The notes under the pieces were generated by a model. The model was not told the origin of the DNA and ran no database searches. It saw nothing but the letters and a program-made list of their open reading frames with translations. The translations under genes were made by a program, and so were the position numbers. From contig NZ_KI911558.1 in the NCBI RefSeq assembly GCF_000515235.1, positions 1,897,466 to 1,961,465 on the forward strand: a stretch of DNA of 64,000 nt, written 5' to 3'. The DNA comes from Synechococcus sp. CC9616 (lineage in GTDB: Bacteria > Cyanobacteriota > Cyanobacteriia > PCC-6307 > Cyanobiaceae). Positions 1 to 10,713 of the stretch are shown piece after piece. The first letter of the stretch is position 1. Every line of letters starts with the position of its first letter.

Positions 1-78
1 AACGGTCTCGGCTTCCTCAACCTTTGGGAAACCGATCACGATCAAATTGCTCATCGACTTGAAATGGCGATCAACTGA
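1..78 (+). CDS. C-terminal end of an unidentified gene (partial)
   Basis: The first 26 codons of the window are open on the plus strand and stop at TGA 76-78. The tail contains LNLWETDHDQIAHRLEMAIN. The start lies outside the window, and the tail is too short to recognise a family. It is the only open frame that explains the window edge, and the convergent minus-strand gene ends 27 bases downstream. Confidence 0.5.
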   Translation, partial: NGLGFLNLWETDHDQIAHRLEMAIN

Positions 79-104
79 AAACTAGGAACGGACCACAAAC
101 AGCG

Positions 105-563
105 TCAGGTACGACGACGACTCGACCGGGGCAACGACCGACGTGAGCTCTGATCCGAGCCACGACTCCAGCGCTCGACGCGAAAATTGTCATCATCCGG
201 CCAGCCTTCATCAGCGTTCGAATCAGCAGCTGCAACCTCGCCTGTCCCATCGGGGGTCTGACTTCGCCTGGAAATCGCATCAAGAGGACGCCTGACGGGA
301 CGACCTTCAGCAGCAGCAGGACGAACGGCGGAGGAAGCCTGCTCCTGCCATGGCTCGCGCCAATCCTCGTCATCCTCCAGGAGCCACTCCACCTTTTCAC
401 CGACCCAGCGGCCCACGGAATCAAGATCCAACGAGGTCCGGCGCTGTCCTGGCCGGCGACCAGACACCCCATCAACAAGCTGACGACCGGTCTCCAGCCA
501 TTGATCCATGCGTTGGTCCAAACCATCCCGACGGCGGGAGCCGCGCAAACGTTTGTCATCCAT
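105..563 (-). CDS. Conserved hypothetical protein, 152 aa
   Basis: This is a highly charged, low-complexity protein rich in Arg, Asp and Glu, with an N-terminal MDDKRLRGSRRRDGLDQRMD and an acidic middle (EWLLEDDEDWREPW). ATG at 563 is the only clear start. No membrane segment, signal peptide or catalytic motif is visible, and the second half looks disordered. The composition resembles accessory RNA-binding or assembly proteins, but I do not assign a function. A plus-strand frame over the same bases reads as arginine/proline-rich noise, so the minus strand is preferred. Confidence 0.6.
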   Translation of the reverse strand: MDDKRLRGSRRRDGLDQRMDQWLETGRQLVDGVSGRRPGQRRTSLDLDSVGRWVGEKVEWLLEDDEDWREPWQEQASSAVRPAAAEGRPVRRPLDAISRRSQTPDGTGEVAAADSNADEGWPDDDNFRVERWSRGSDQSSRRSLPRSSRRRT

Positions 564-671
564 GGTCTGACGTTACCGGCGGCGATGGCGCAACCAGTGT
601 TCCCGTCGCAGCCCAATCACAACAATCACAACGCCTGCACACTCCAGGGTCAGCAGAAAGGCATCCATGGA

Positions 672-1160
672 TCAAGGCGAAGGCTCAGCCGGTACGTAGT
701 CGAGCAGACAGCTGGCATGCCACTGTCCGCCATGCAGCCGTTCGCAGCAAGGCCGACAAGCCGCATTCCGCATACGACGCCGACACGCGGTGCGCTGGCA
801 ACAGATCGGACAAACCGCCCACCAGCGAGGTGGTTTTGACGGGACGGGGTAACTGTGACGGACACGAACTTCAAAACGCTGCTGATCCGCATTGATCTGG
901 GCCATCCGTTGCCGAAACCTGGGCCCATGGCCCTCCCGGCTCCTCAGAACCAGATCCACCCAGGCATGAATCATCTCGTGACAGAGGGTGCTCTCCGTCG
1001 CCTCCTGGGGCAGGGGCTCAAGCAGGGGGCGAGACAACACGATCTCGCAGCCGCGTGCTCCAGCGACACCAGGACCACGGCGATAAAACCCTGCCGTCCG
1101 GCTCATGCGGCCATCGCTCCAACGAACCGCAACACGTGGCTCCCCCGCACGGACGAGCAC
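672..1160 (-). CDS. SprT-like zinc metalloprotease-fold protein
   Basis: The protein carries the HExxH-type motif CHEMIHAWVD with a downstream His (GHGPRF), followed by a cysteine-rich zinc ribbon (CPICCQR...CRRRMRNAACRPCCERLHGG). This is the SprT layout of an active-site helix plus a C-terminal ribbon. SprT/Spartan family members are DNA-protein-crosslink proteases or uncharacterised peptidases; the bacterial role is unclear. The only standard start is GTG at 1160, but the frame stays open upstream to about 1247. The extra residues read LPLLPLLPLFHRLNREHFDG, typical of the SprT N-terminus, so translation probably begins at a non-canonical codon near 1220 (CTG). The gene is divergent from the 139-aa gene that follows. 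Confidence 0.75.
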   Translation of the reverse strand: MLVRAGEPRVAVRWSDGRMSRTAGFYRRGPGVAGARGCEIVLSRPLLEPLPQEATESTLCHEMIHAWVDLVLRSREGHGPRFRQRMAQINADQQRFEVRVRHSYPVPSKPPRWWAVCPICCQRTACRRRMRNAACRPCCERLHGGQWHASCLLDYVPAEPSP

Positions 1161-1295
1161 ACCATCGAAGTGTTCACGATTGAGGCGATGAAACAGAGGC
1201 AGCAGGGGTAAAAGCGGCAGCGGTCGGTCAGTGATTTGGTTGCCCCGTCATCCTGCCGCGGTCAGTCAGACTCGGCGCTGCTTCAAAGGCAAGCG

Positions 1296-3756
<2,461 letters not shown>

Positions 3757-3760
3757 AAAA

Positions 3761-3784
3761 ATCCCCACCAGTTAGAGCGGGGAT
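3761..3784 (-). terminator. Rho-independent terminator after the RTX/phosphatase gene
   Basis: A stem of ATCCCC with GGGGAT encloses a 12-base loop. Read on the minus strand it is followed by TTTTTT (plus-strand A run 3755-3760). It lies just past the minus-strand RTX open frame. ligA, which ends 5 bases before it on the plus strand, may use the same stem, but the plus-strand tail is less U-rich. Confidence 0.75.
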
Positions 3785-3832
3785 CGTATTTCTGTCCAGG
3801 ACGGTTAATGCACAACTAGCATGAACAAGATC

Positions 3833-4219
3833 TTAAAAATGCGCAATCGGCACCTCAGCCATGAAATCCTGATAGGAAACATTCAACACAGTTGTCTTGT
3901 AGCCGCCACCAACGATCTTCACGTGATCGCCCGTATCTTTGAACCGAAGATCAGCATCAGCGGGGATCGCGATGTGGTCCTTGCTGAGATCAAAGTCTGT
4001 GATTGAATCCTTGCCCTTGGACAGCACAAATCGATCCTGACCTTTGCCACCGGTGAGTTCATCAGATCCCTTACCGCCGTCCAGCACATCGTGACCCTTG
4101 CTGCCAGCCAATGAATCCTTGCCAGCTCCACCGTCAAGAACATCATGGCCACCTTTACCCACCAGGGTGTCCTTGCCCTTGAAGGCTGTGATCACATCGT
4201 TGCTTTTTTTGCCCTTCAA
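3833..4219 (-). pseudogene. RTX calcium-binding repeat tail of a secreted phosphatase, out of frame with its N-terminal part
   Basis: The frame encodes glycine/aspartate nonapeptide repeats (GKGGHDVLDGGAGKDSLAGS, GGKGSDELTGGKGQDRF) typical of haemolysin-type RTX domains, which fold with Ca2+ outside the cell after type I secretion. Lys is unusually frequent in the repeats. The apparent TTG start at 4219 overlaps the end of the 5'-nucleotidase-like frame. The same frame reads upstream as EITGDPKGAQTLKGKKSND, the expected junction between the enzyme domain and the RTX tail. This part therefore looks like the C-terminus of the 4216-5214 gene, separated by a one-base frameshift near 4250. Confidence 0.7.
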
Positions 4220-5214
4220 GGTCTGTGCCCCTTTGGGATCACCGGTGATCTCTTGATCAGATTGCCGTCGGCATCGAACTCAATCACCAAACGACCGATG
4301 TAGTCGTAATCGCCGGCTTCTGTGACCACCGCCGTTTGCGTTCCGCCAGCATTGGTCACCCAGGTTGGGTACTCCTCGGTTTTAACGTCTCCTTCACGGG
4401 GAACATCATTGGCGTCACCAGTCACCGGCTCTGAACCACCGGCGATGATCACATCCACATCCTTCAACTGGGCCGCCAGGGTTTCTTCGTAGTCGAACAC
4501 CTGCATGTGGGAGGTGAGAATGATCTTGTTCAGATCAGGATTGGCAGCCTTCAGCGCATCCACCTCGGTTTGAATCACAGCGGCGGTTGCTGCAAGTTCC
4601 GCATCCGTCAACAGCTGCGCACTGGCTGTGGGCGACACAACAACACCACCCGAACTGGTGAGATAAGGCAGGCCCGGTGCGGTTGCTCCAATCACGGCGA
4701 TCTTTTGATCATCTTTGGTGAAGATGACCGAGGAGGTCAGCGTCTTCGCTTGCGGTGCTTGACCACCGGGAACGACCAACGGAGAAAGAAATGTGTCTCC
4801 AGAAAAGTCAAGATTGGTAGACAAGAAGGGGAACGTTGCACCTGTATGTGGCGCACCAAAGATGTTGCCAACAGCCTCACCTTCATCGTCCTTTGCGCTG
4901 ATCAACTCAGCGAAGCCTTCCGACAGAATTGAAGAGTCAATCTCGTGATTACCGACGGCAATCGCATCAAGACCAAGTTCGTTCTGAATCTGCAATTCGC
5001 TCAAGCTACGGACACCATAGAGAGCATCACTAGCCTCACTGAAATTACCGGGAATGCAGGTATTTCCAGAACCAATAAATACGGATTGATTGGCACCAGA
5101 GTCTTTCTTTCGAAGAGCATTCAGAACAGCAGTCAAACCAGGAATATTATTGAGTACGGAATTGCTTGTAGTCTGCTGATCATTGATGTGAAATAGCTCA
5201 AGCTTGTAAGCCAT
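4216..5214 (-). pseudogene. 5'-nucleotidase/UshA-like metallophosphoesterase, degenerate
   Basis: The 332-residue frame keeps the calcineurin-like order: FHINDQQTT, GSGNTCIPG, AVGNHEID, TSHMQ and IIAGGSEP. Intact relatives have D-x-H or D-x-E in the first motif, Asp in the second (GD) and a second His in the last (GSH or GHSH). Here Asn replaces the Asp and Glu replaces the final His, so metal binding is doubtful. The usual C-terminal nucleotidase domain is absent: after GRLVIEFDADGNLI the protein ends within about 15 residues in a wrong frame. It was probably an extracellular phosphatase for organic phosphate, now decaying. ATG 5214 (MAYKLELFHIND) is the start. There is no signal peptide, as expected for an RTX protein. 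Confidence 0.7.
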
Positions 5215-5321
5215 GAAAAGAAAAATGACCTTCAGTAATTTAAAAGCATATGCAAAGAGAAAAGTTAATGCTCACTCAAGAACTGGCTAAAATGCAATTT
5301 TTTGATCAGCTAGAAATAAAA

Positions 5322-5343
5322 AACCTCCCCTTATGGGGAGGTT
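5322..5343 (-). terminator. Rho-independent terminator after the choice-of-anchor I gene
   Basis: A perfect 9-bp stem (AACCTCCCC with GGGGAGGTT) and a four-base loop are followed on the minus strand by TTTTTATTT. The terminator separates the two phosphatase-like genes, which therefore have independent transcripts. Confidence 0.85.
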
Positions 5344-5389
5344 ATTGTCTTCAAAAGTCGAACAACAGCATTTGGCTAATCGAAGTAGA

Positions 5390-6820
5390 TCAGAACAGAT
5401 CGTTATAGCTAGACGGGAAGGTGGAGACGGAGCCAGACATCTCACTCGCCACGAGCAGCGCGCCCTTGTCATCAGCCTCAGGCACGTAGTAGATACCCTC
5501 AGGTGACCATGCATTGGGTGACCAGAATGTCGCCAAATGCTTCACATCTTTGAGATCAGTGACATCAAAGACAGGAATGATGGAGCCAGCTGGCAAGCTG
5601 CCATCGGCGGTGCTGCTTGGGTCAAAGGCACGCTTAAGTCCAACCGCGACAAGGTGACGCTCGTTCTTGCCCTTTTTATTGGTCATGCTGAAGGAGACCG
5701 TGTGCTCCGGCTCGGTGCCTTTGTCGTCGCTGCGGCCATCGTCGTAATGGTTGAGACTTGCAGCAATCTCCTCAAGCATGTTGCCGGCGTGATAGAGGGT
5801 CTTCCCTTTCGCGTCGAAGATCGAGAAATCCCTGGTTCCCATCATGTAAAGATCACCAGTTTTAGGATCATTCATATCCTTCAGAGTCTTCAAACGACCT
5901 TCAGCCAAGATCGCAGAATCAAACTTAGATGCATCGCTGTATTCATCTTCTAAATCCTTAGAGCGAACTTCGTCGTAATAGAAGCCATCATCTTTGTTGG
6001 CGCCATGCTTAAGGGTAACAAATAGTTCGTCGTCATTCTCTACATCAAAGTCACCCTTGTTGCCGACTCCTCCTTGATCATAAATGTAGATAGTGGCATC
6101 TTCTTGCCAAGGATCGGCATCTGAGAAAACAGCGCCGCCTACATCATTCGTACCATAGGAGAAGGTTTTTTCTCCTTCAAAGGCATCGGTCAGTCCGTCT
6201 TCAATCAGGGCCTCGATTTCGAGGTTCACATCATCAGGACGGATTCTGCCATCTCCCTCACCGGGCGAGACATAGAGAAGCTTACCCGCCGAATTGACAT
6301 AGGAGCTGATGCCATCAGGTTGCGACAATCCAAAGAGATTCTGTTTCTCAGTCGGCGCAAAAATCTCATCCTCATTGTTGGTATCGATTGGGATACCATC
6401 AAAGCTCTTCGGCTCGAGGCCAAAAACTCGCTTGATTTTCTTTTTGGCAATATCGACCACGGCGATACCATTGTTCTCCTGGAGAGCAACAATCGCTTCG
6501 CTGTCACTTGAGGTCGCAACGTATTCAGGCTCAAGGTCAACAACGCCATAGTTCTTGTAATCACCCTTGTCCGGACCAGAGAGACGAACGCCGGCTTTTT
6601 CAAGCTTCTTGTTGGATTGATTGAACTCCAACGTCGTGACGTCAGATTTTGAGGGCTTTTTATTATCGACATCAATAATGGCAACCGAACCTTTCGGGTT
6701 GGTACCGATACCGTATTGCTTCTTTTCGATCCCGTAGAAATCAAGAGGCTGGCCTTCATTCGCCACAATCAAGGTGTTGCCATCGGGGGTAAACACCAAC
6801 TGGTCGGCCAGGTTGCCCAC
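5390..6820 (-). pseudogene. Choice-of-anchor I / atypical alkaline phosphatase-like protein, C-terminal frame
   Basis: This 476-residue frame is the main part of a secreted beta-propeller-like protein of the choice-of-anchor I family, related to atypical cyanobacterial alkaline phosphatases. Recognisable pieces are DQLVFTPDGNTLIVANEGQP, DLEPEYVATSSDSEAIVALQ, GIPIDTNNEDEIF and AWSPEGIYYVPEADDKG. The apparent GTG start (GNLADQ) has no good ribosome site. Upstream in the same frame is PVKEVATTKVV, which continues the protein encoded in the 6769-7197 frame. I read the two as one gene with a single-base frameshift near 6850. The rest of the frame is intact, so the event may be recent or a sequencing error. 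Confidence 0.7.
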
Positions 6821-7197
6821 AACCTTCGTTGTGGCGACTTCCTTGACTGGATTTTGCCACCAACAAGCTGAAAAAAGGTCACCTTTGACTCAGCTGTCTT
6901 CGGCGAGACAACAGTTGCAGCCGCAAGACCCTGGGAACTGATCGCGATATCTGTGGCATCACCTTTCAGGAAGGCTTCACCAATCACCTTTGGCTTTTTC
7001 TTGAATCCCTTGGAATAGTCGAGGACGATAACCTGACCGCCTTTTTCGTTATATTCACCGGTAATCAACCAGGCATGCTTATTAACTGGGTCGTAACTGA
7101 TTTTTTCTGCGCCACCAGGCTGAATATGGGTTTTAGCCTTTATAACCTTGCTTGAAATTTTGGCGTCACCGTTGGAATCAACGATTTTGTTGGCCAT
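6769..7197 (-). pseudogene. Choice-of-anchor I protein, N-terminal frame
   Basis: The true N-terminus starts at ATG 7197 (MANKIVDSNGDAKISSKV) and runs through beta-rich sequence (GGAEKISYDPVNKHAWLITG, VIVLDYSKGF, ATDIAISSQGLAAATVV). After about residue 116 (FFQLVGGKIQ) it turns into unrelated Arg/Trp-rich sequence, marking the frameshift into the 5390-6820 frame. There is no N-terminal signal peptide, which suggests export by a type I system. An AT-rich promoter region lies at 7198-7330. Confidence 0.65.
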
Positions 7198-7332
7198 GAG
7201 AGATGCCTATTTGATGTTAGGTGTTTAAAAATTTTGTACTTCACATGGTAAATCTGGGTTAAAAGTCAGCTAAATATTGTTTATCAACCGCGTAATGTAT
7301 TACGCATCACATTTATTCCAATCCCTAGAGAC

Positions 7333-7515
7333 ATGATTGATCGTTCGACCATTCACCGTTGGATCAAAACCGACTGCGGTCGTGCCAAATTTGCAGAACT
7401 GGCATCCCAGAGGGGCTGGCTCGCGTCAGCAAGGCTGCTGTGGTTCGTGGTGATCGCTGCCCTGCGGGACTGGCGCCTACCCAATCCCGATCAGAGCGAC
7501 GTCTCCACGTCCTGA
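7333..7515 (+). CDS. Small hypothetical protein, 60 aa
   Basis: ATG 7333 opens a frame (MIDRSTIHRWIKTDCGRAKF) with one possible membrane helix (ARLLWFVVIAAL). No clear ribosome site precedes it, and its last 25 bases overlap the end of the convergent TVP38 gene. It fills the otherwise empty space between divergent units. No family is recognised. Confidence 0.35.
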   Translation: MIDRSTIHRWIKTDCGRAKFAELASQRGWLASARLLWFVVIAALRDWRLPNPDQSDVSTS

Positions 7516-8120
7516 AGCGCTCGTCTGGCTGCACGGCTCACCAGCCAGACCACGGCCACCGTGGCAAGCACCCCAACCACCCGCAGCCCCCAGGTGCCGG
7601 CATCCGCCTCACCACCAAGGACGTCACCGAAACGGGCCACATCACCGGCCAACGCCCCCAACCCGCAGAACAGCACCGTGCCGGGCAGGATCGCGATCAA
7701 GCCAATGCAGTAGTCCCGCAGGCTCACCTCACTGAGGCCGTAGGCCAGGTTGAGCAGCGAAAAGGGAAAGGCTGGAGAGAGGCGCGTCAGCAGCACCAGC
7801 TTCAGCCCCTCCTTGCTGACGGCTCGCTCCACCGCCTGCAGCTTGGGGAGCTGCTCCAAGCGGCGCCGGGCCCAATCGCGCAGCACCGAACGCCCCAGCA
7901 GAAACACCACCACAGCACCAAGGCAGGCCCCGACGAACACCAGGCCGCTGCCGAGCCAGGTGCCGTAGAGCACCCCGGCCAGCATCGAGGCCCAAACCCC
8001 TGGCAGCAACAGGGTCACCCAAATGGCATACAACGGCATGAACAGCACCGCCCCGGCCGGTGAGCGCAAGAGCTCCAACACCTCCGGGAGCCAGTGCTGA
8101 ACCGAAGAGATCAAGCGCAA
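7491..8120 (-). CDS. TVP38/TMEM64 (DedA/SNARE-associated, VTT domain) membrane protein
   Basis: This 209-residue polytopic membrane protein has the VTT-domain hallmarks: LPGVWASMLAGVLYGTWLGS (re-entrant loop) and LTRLSPAFPFSLLNLAYGLS. Family members are linked to lipid scrambling or undecaprenyl-phosphate translocation; the substrate here is unknown. An in-frame TGA lies directly before TTG 8120, so the start must be this TTG or the TTG two codons later. It sits 29 bases after the ABC permease gene and may be the last gene of that transcript. Confidence 0.88.
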   Translation of the reverse strand: MRLISSVQHWLPEVLELLRSPAGAVLFMPLYAIWVTLLLPGVWASMLAGVLYGTWLGSGLVFVGACLGAVVVFLLGRSVLRDWARRRLEQLPKLQAVERAVSKEGLKLVLLTRLSPAFPFSLLNLAYGLSEVSLRDYCIGLIAILPGTVLFCGLGALAGDVARFGDVLGGEADAGTWGLRVVGVLATVAVVWLVSRAARRALQDVETSL

Positions 8121-8149
8121 TCACCCATGCATGGAGTGGAGCATTGCAC

Positions 8150-8938
8150 TCAACTGGACGCTGAGGTGTAAAAGCGCAGGGCAAACAACCAGAACGACCG
8201 CGCCGCAGCGAAGAAGATCACCGCCAAACCAAAGCCGGTCAGCAGCATTGGTGCTGCGGCTTCCCCGAGCAGCACCTGGGCGGGAACGGTGGTGAGAAAG
8301 GCCACCGGCAGCACCACGGTGAACAACAGGCGCAAGGCCGGGGGATAAGCATTGAGGGGATAACGACCGGAGGCCAGCAGGGCCCGCAACACCTCGGTGG
8401 CATTCCATGTCTTAACGAACCAGATGCTGGTGGCAGCAATCAGAAACCAGAGCGAATAGAGGATCAAGCCACCGGCCAGCAGCATCACCTGCACGGTGAG
8501 CAATGAGGAGAAGGTGAGCATCACGCCGGCCTGATGACAGCCCCAGGCCAGGAGCCCCAGGCCAAGGCCTATTTCTGGCAAACCTGCAGGAGAAAGCGTG
8601 CGCAACGACAGCCAGAACTGGCTGTCGATCGGCTTGAGCAGCACGAAATCCAGGGTGCCCTCGCGCACATGTGTGACGATCGCCCCAAGATTCGGGCGCA
8701 GCCAGGTGGTGGCCATGCCGTCGAACACGGTGTAAAGCCCTTGCACCATCAGGGCCTGGGCCCAGCTCCAGCCCCCCAGAGTCTGATCGGGGCCATAAAA
8801 CAGCGAGAGCAGAAACAGGCTGCCGCTGAGGCTCATCGCCACCGCCAACAGCTCGATCAACACATTGGCCTGATACTCCAGCTGCACCGCCACGGCCGTG
8901 CCCCAGAAGCGACGCAGGGTTCGCCAGTAGCGCCCCAT
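8150..8938 (-). CDS. ABC-2 type exporter permease (second subunit)
   Basis: The 262-residue protein has about six membrane helices (VLIELLAVAMSLSGSLFLLS, LLTVQVMLLAGGLILYSLWF, LFTVVLPVAFLTTVPAQVLL) and the loop VREGTLDFVLLKPIDSQFWL typical of the DUF990/ABC-2 permease family. ATG 8938 (MGRYWRTLRRF) overlaps the upstream permease stop by one base (TGATG), so the two are coupled. With the ATPase and the other permease it forms a complete exporter of unknown substrate in the inner membrane. Confidence 0.9.
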   Translation of the reverse strand: MGRYWRTLRRFWGTAVAVQLEYQANVLIELLAVAMSLSGSLFLLSLFYGPDQTLGGWSWAQALMVQGLYTVFDGMATTWLRPNLGAIVTHVREGTLDFVLLKPIDSQFWLSLRTLSPAGLPEIGLGLGLLAWGCHQAGVMLTFSSLLTVQVMLLAGGLILYSLWFLIAATSIWFVKTWNATEVLRALLASGRYPLNAYPPALRLLFTVVLPVAFLTTVPAQVLLGEAAAPMLLTGFGLAVIFFAAARSFWLFALRFYTSASS

Positions 8939-9735
8939 CAGGCCCCCATCGCGCTGTATCGGCGCACGCCGGCCCGCCAGAGCAGCAGCACCAGCGGCAA
9001 CAACAGGGCGATCCAGGCCAATTGCGCCCCGAAGCCCGCCATCAAATTCACCGGTTGCCCGGCCAGCACTCTGGCCGGGAAGTCGATCAGATACGGGAAG
9101 GGAGTCCACTGGGCCACAGTCCGCACCGCCGGCGGAAACGCCGTGAGCGGCGCCAACAGACCGGACAGGAACACAAAGGGAATGAACTGGAGCCGCTCGA
9201 GGGCGCTGGCCTTCTCACTCCAGAAACAGAGGGCCGCAATCAAGCTCTGGAACAGAAAGGCGATGGCAAAGGCCATCCAGGTGGCCAGCCAGGCCAGCAG
9301 GAAGCCCCCCAACGACGGCAGCCAGAAGGCCTGGGGCTGCACCGCAAAGAACACCACTGCGATCAGAGCCGCGAAGGGCAGACGGGTGAGCTGCTCGCCG
9401 AGGTGGGCCGCCACATAACGCCAGAGCGGATGCAGCGGCTGCAGCAGATAGGGCGAGAGCCGGCCCAGCAGGGCATCCTCCTCGAAGGCATAAACCACCC
9501 ACACAACCGAGAACTGGCGAACCAGAAAGGCGCTGAGGAAATAGCGATCCAGGGCCACACCATCCAGCCCCAGCCCCGAGCGCGCGTCACTACCGCTCCA
9601 GACGCTGAGCATGATGAACGGCAACACCCCTGAGAGCGCCCATAGGGCGATCTCGGCGCGGTACTCGAGCATGTGGGCGTACTGGGAGCCCAGCAGCACC
9701 CGAATGATCCGCCGGTTCAGCCCGAAGATCCGCAT
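8938..9735 (-). CDS. ABC-2 type exporter permease (first subunit)
   Basis: This 265-residue, six-helix ABC-2 family protein contains YRAEIALWALSGVLPFIMLS and the loop VYAFEEDALLGRLSPYLLQP, the conserved segment between early helices. It starts at ATG 9735, which shares one base with the ATPase stop, and ends in the start of the next permease. The tight order of ATPase, permease, permease indicates one heteromeric transporter. Confidence 0.9.
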   Translation of the reverse strand: MRIFGLNRRIIRVLLGSQYAHMLEYRAEIALWALSGVLPFIMLSVWSGSDARSGLGLDGVALDRYFLSAFLVRQFSVVWVVYAFEEDALLGRLSPYLLQPLHPLWRYVAAHLGEQLTRLPFAALIAVVFFAVQPQAFWLPSLGGFLLAWLATWMAFAIAFLFQSLIAALCFWSEKASALERLQFIPFVFLSGLLAPLTAFPPAVRTVAQWTPFPYLIDFPARVLAGQPVNLMAGFGAQLAWIALLLPLVLLLWRAGVRRYSAMGA

Positions 9736-10709
9736 CAGACGCGCCCCTGCCGGAACAACCCACCGATCAGCTCCTCGATCGGTGGATCGGTCACATCCAG
9801 ATCACGAACAGGAAAGCGATCCAACAGCTGCGCCACCACCGCGGTGAGCTGGTCGCGGGGAACCAACAGCCGCACGTCACACCCCTCCAGCTGCTCCAGC
9901 CGTCCCAACCCGGCCAGTGCTCCCGGCTCAATCGACGACTCCAATTTCAGCCGCACCTCACGCTCCGGCGCCAGCTGATCGGCCAGCACGTCCAGGGGAC
10001 CGTCATGGAACAACCGCCCCTGGTGGATCAACAGCACCCGGGGGCACAGGGCCGTGATGTCTGCCATGTAATGGCTTGTGAGCAGCACCGTTGCCCCCGT
10101 GCGGCGGTTGTAGTCCGCCAGGAACTGACGCACCCGGGCCTGGGCATTCACATCCAGGCCAAGAGTCGGTTCATCGAGAAACAGCACCTCCGGCTCATGG
10201 AGCAGGGCCGCCAGCAGTTCAGCCTTCATCCGCTGGCCCAGGGAAAGCTTGCGCACCGGCCGGGTGAGCTCCTCCCCCAGCTCCAGCAGATCGGCCAGCT
10301 CACTGATCCGCCGCCTGGCCACCCCATCGGGGATGCCGTACACCGCCGCATTCACCCGCAACGAATCCATCGGCGGCAAGTCCCAGAGCAGCTGCTGCTT
10401 CTGCCCCATCACCAGGGTGATCCGGCGCAGAAACTCCGCCTGGCGGCGCTGCGGCCGATAGCCCGCCACCTGCACCTCCCCGGCGCTTGGGTGGATCAAG
10501 CCGCAGAGCATCTTCAAGGTGGTGGTTTTGCCGGCACCGTTGGCTCCGAGAAAGCCCACCATCTCTCCGGGCTCAATCCGGAAGGTGACGTCCTGCACCG
10601 CCATCACATCCCTGGTGCGGCGGCGGACGAAATGGCGCAGGGTGCCGGCCAACCCGGGCTGCTTCTCGGCAACCCGGTAGATCTTGCTCAGCCCCTCAAC
10701 CTGAATCAC
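9735..10709 (-). CDS. ABC-2 type exporter ATPase
   Basis: The nucleotide-binding subunit has Walker A GANGAGKTTTLKML, Q-loop region TLVMGQKQQL, signature KLSLGQRMKAEL, Walker B VLFLDEPTLGLD and H-loop LTSHYM. An extended roughly 90-residue C-terminal domain (residues 235-324) is typical of the drug- and polysaccharide-export ABCA-like class. It begins with GTG 10709, four bases after the valS stop, so it is probably read with valS or from a promoter inside valS. The exported substrate is unknown. Confidence 0.93.
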   Translation of the reverse strand: MIQVEGLSKIYRVAEKQPGLAGTLRHFVRRRTRDVMAVQDVTFRIEPGEMVGFLGANGAGKTTTLKMLCGLIHPSAGEVQVAGYRPQRRQAEFLRRITLVMGQKQQLLWDLPPMDSLRVNAAVYGIPDGVARRRISELADLLELGEELTRPVRKLSLGQRMKAELLAALLHEPEVLFLDEPTLGLDVNAQARVRQFLADYNRRTGATVLLTSHYMADITALCPRVLLIHQGRLFHDGPLDVLADQLAPEREVRLKLESSIEPGALAGLGRLEQLEGCDVRLLVPRDQLTAVVAQLLDRFPVRDLDVTDPPIEELIGGLFRQGRV

Positions 10710-10713
10710 CGAA

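Noticed and set aside
350-895. Plus-strand frames at the window start
   Set aside because: They overlap the SprT-like gene and the 152-aa gene on the minus strand and read as low-complexity sequence.
8534-9633. Plus-strand frames over the ABC permeases
   Set aside because: Gln/Pro/Arg-rich shadows of membrane-protein genes that are coupled on the minus strand.
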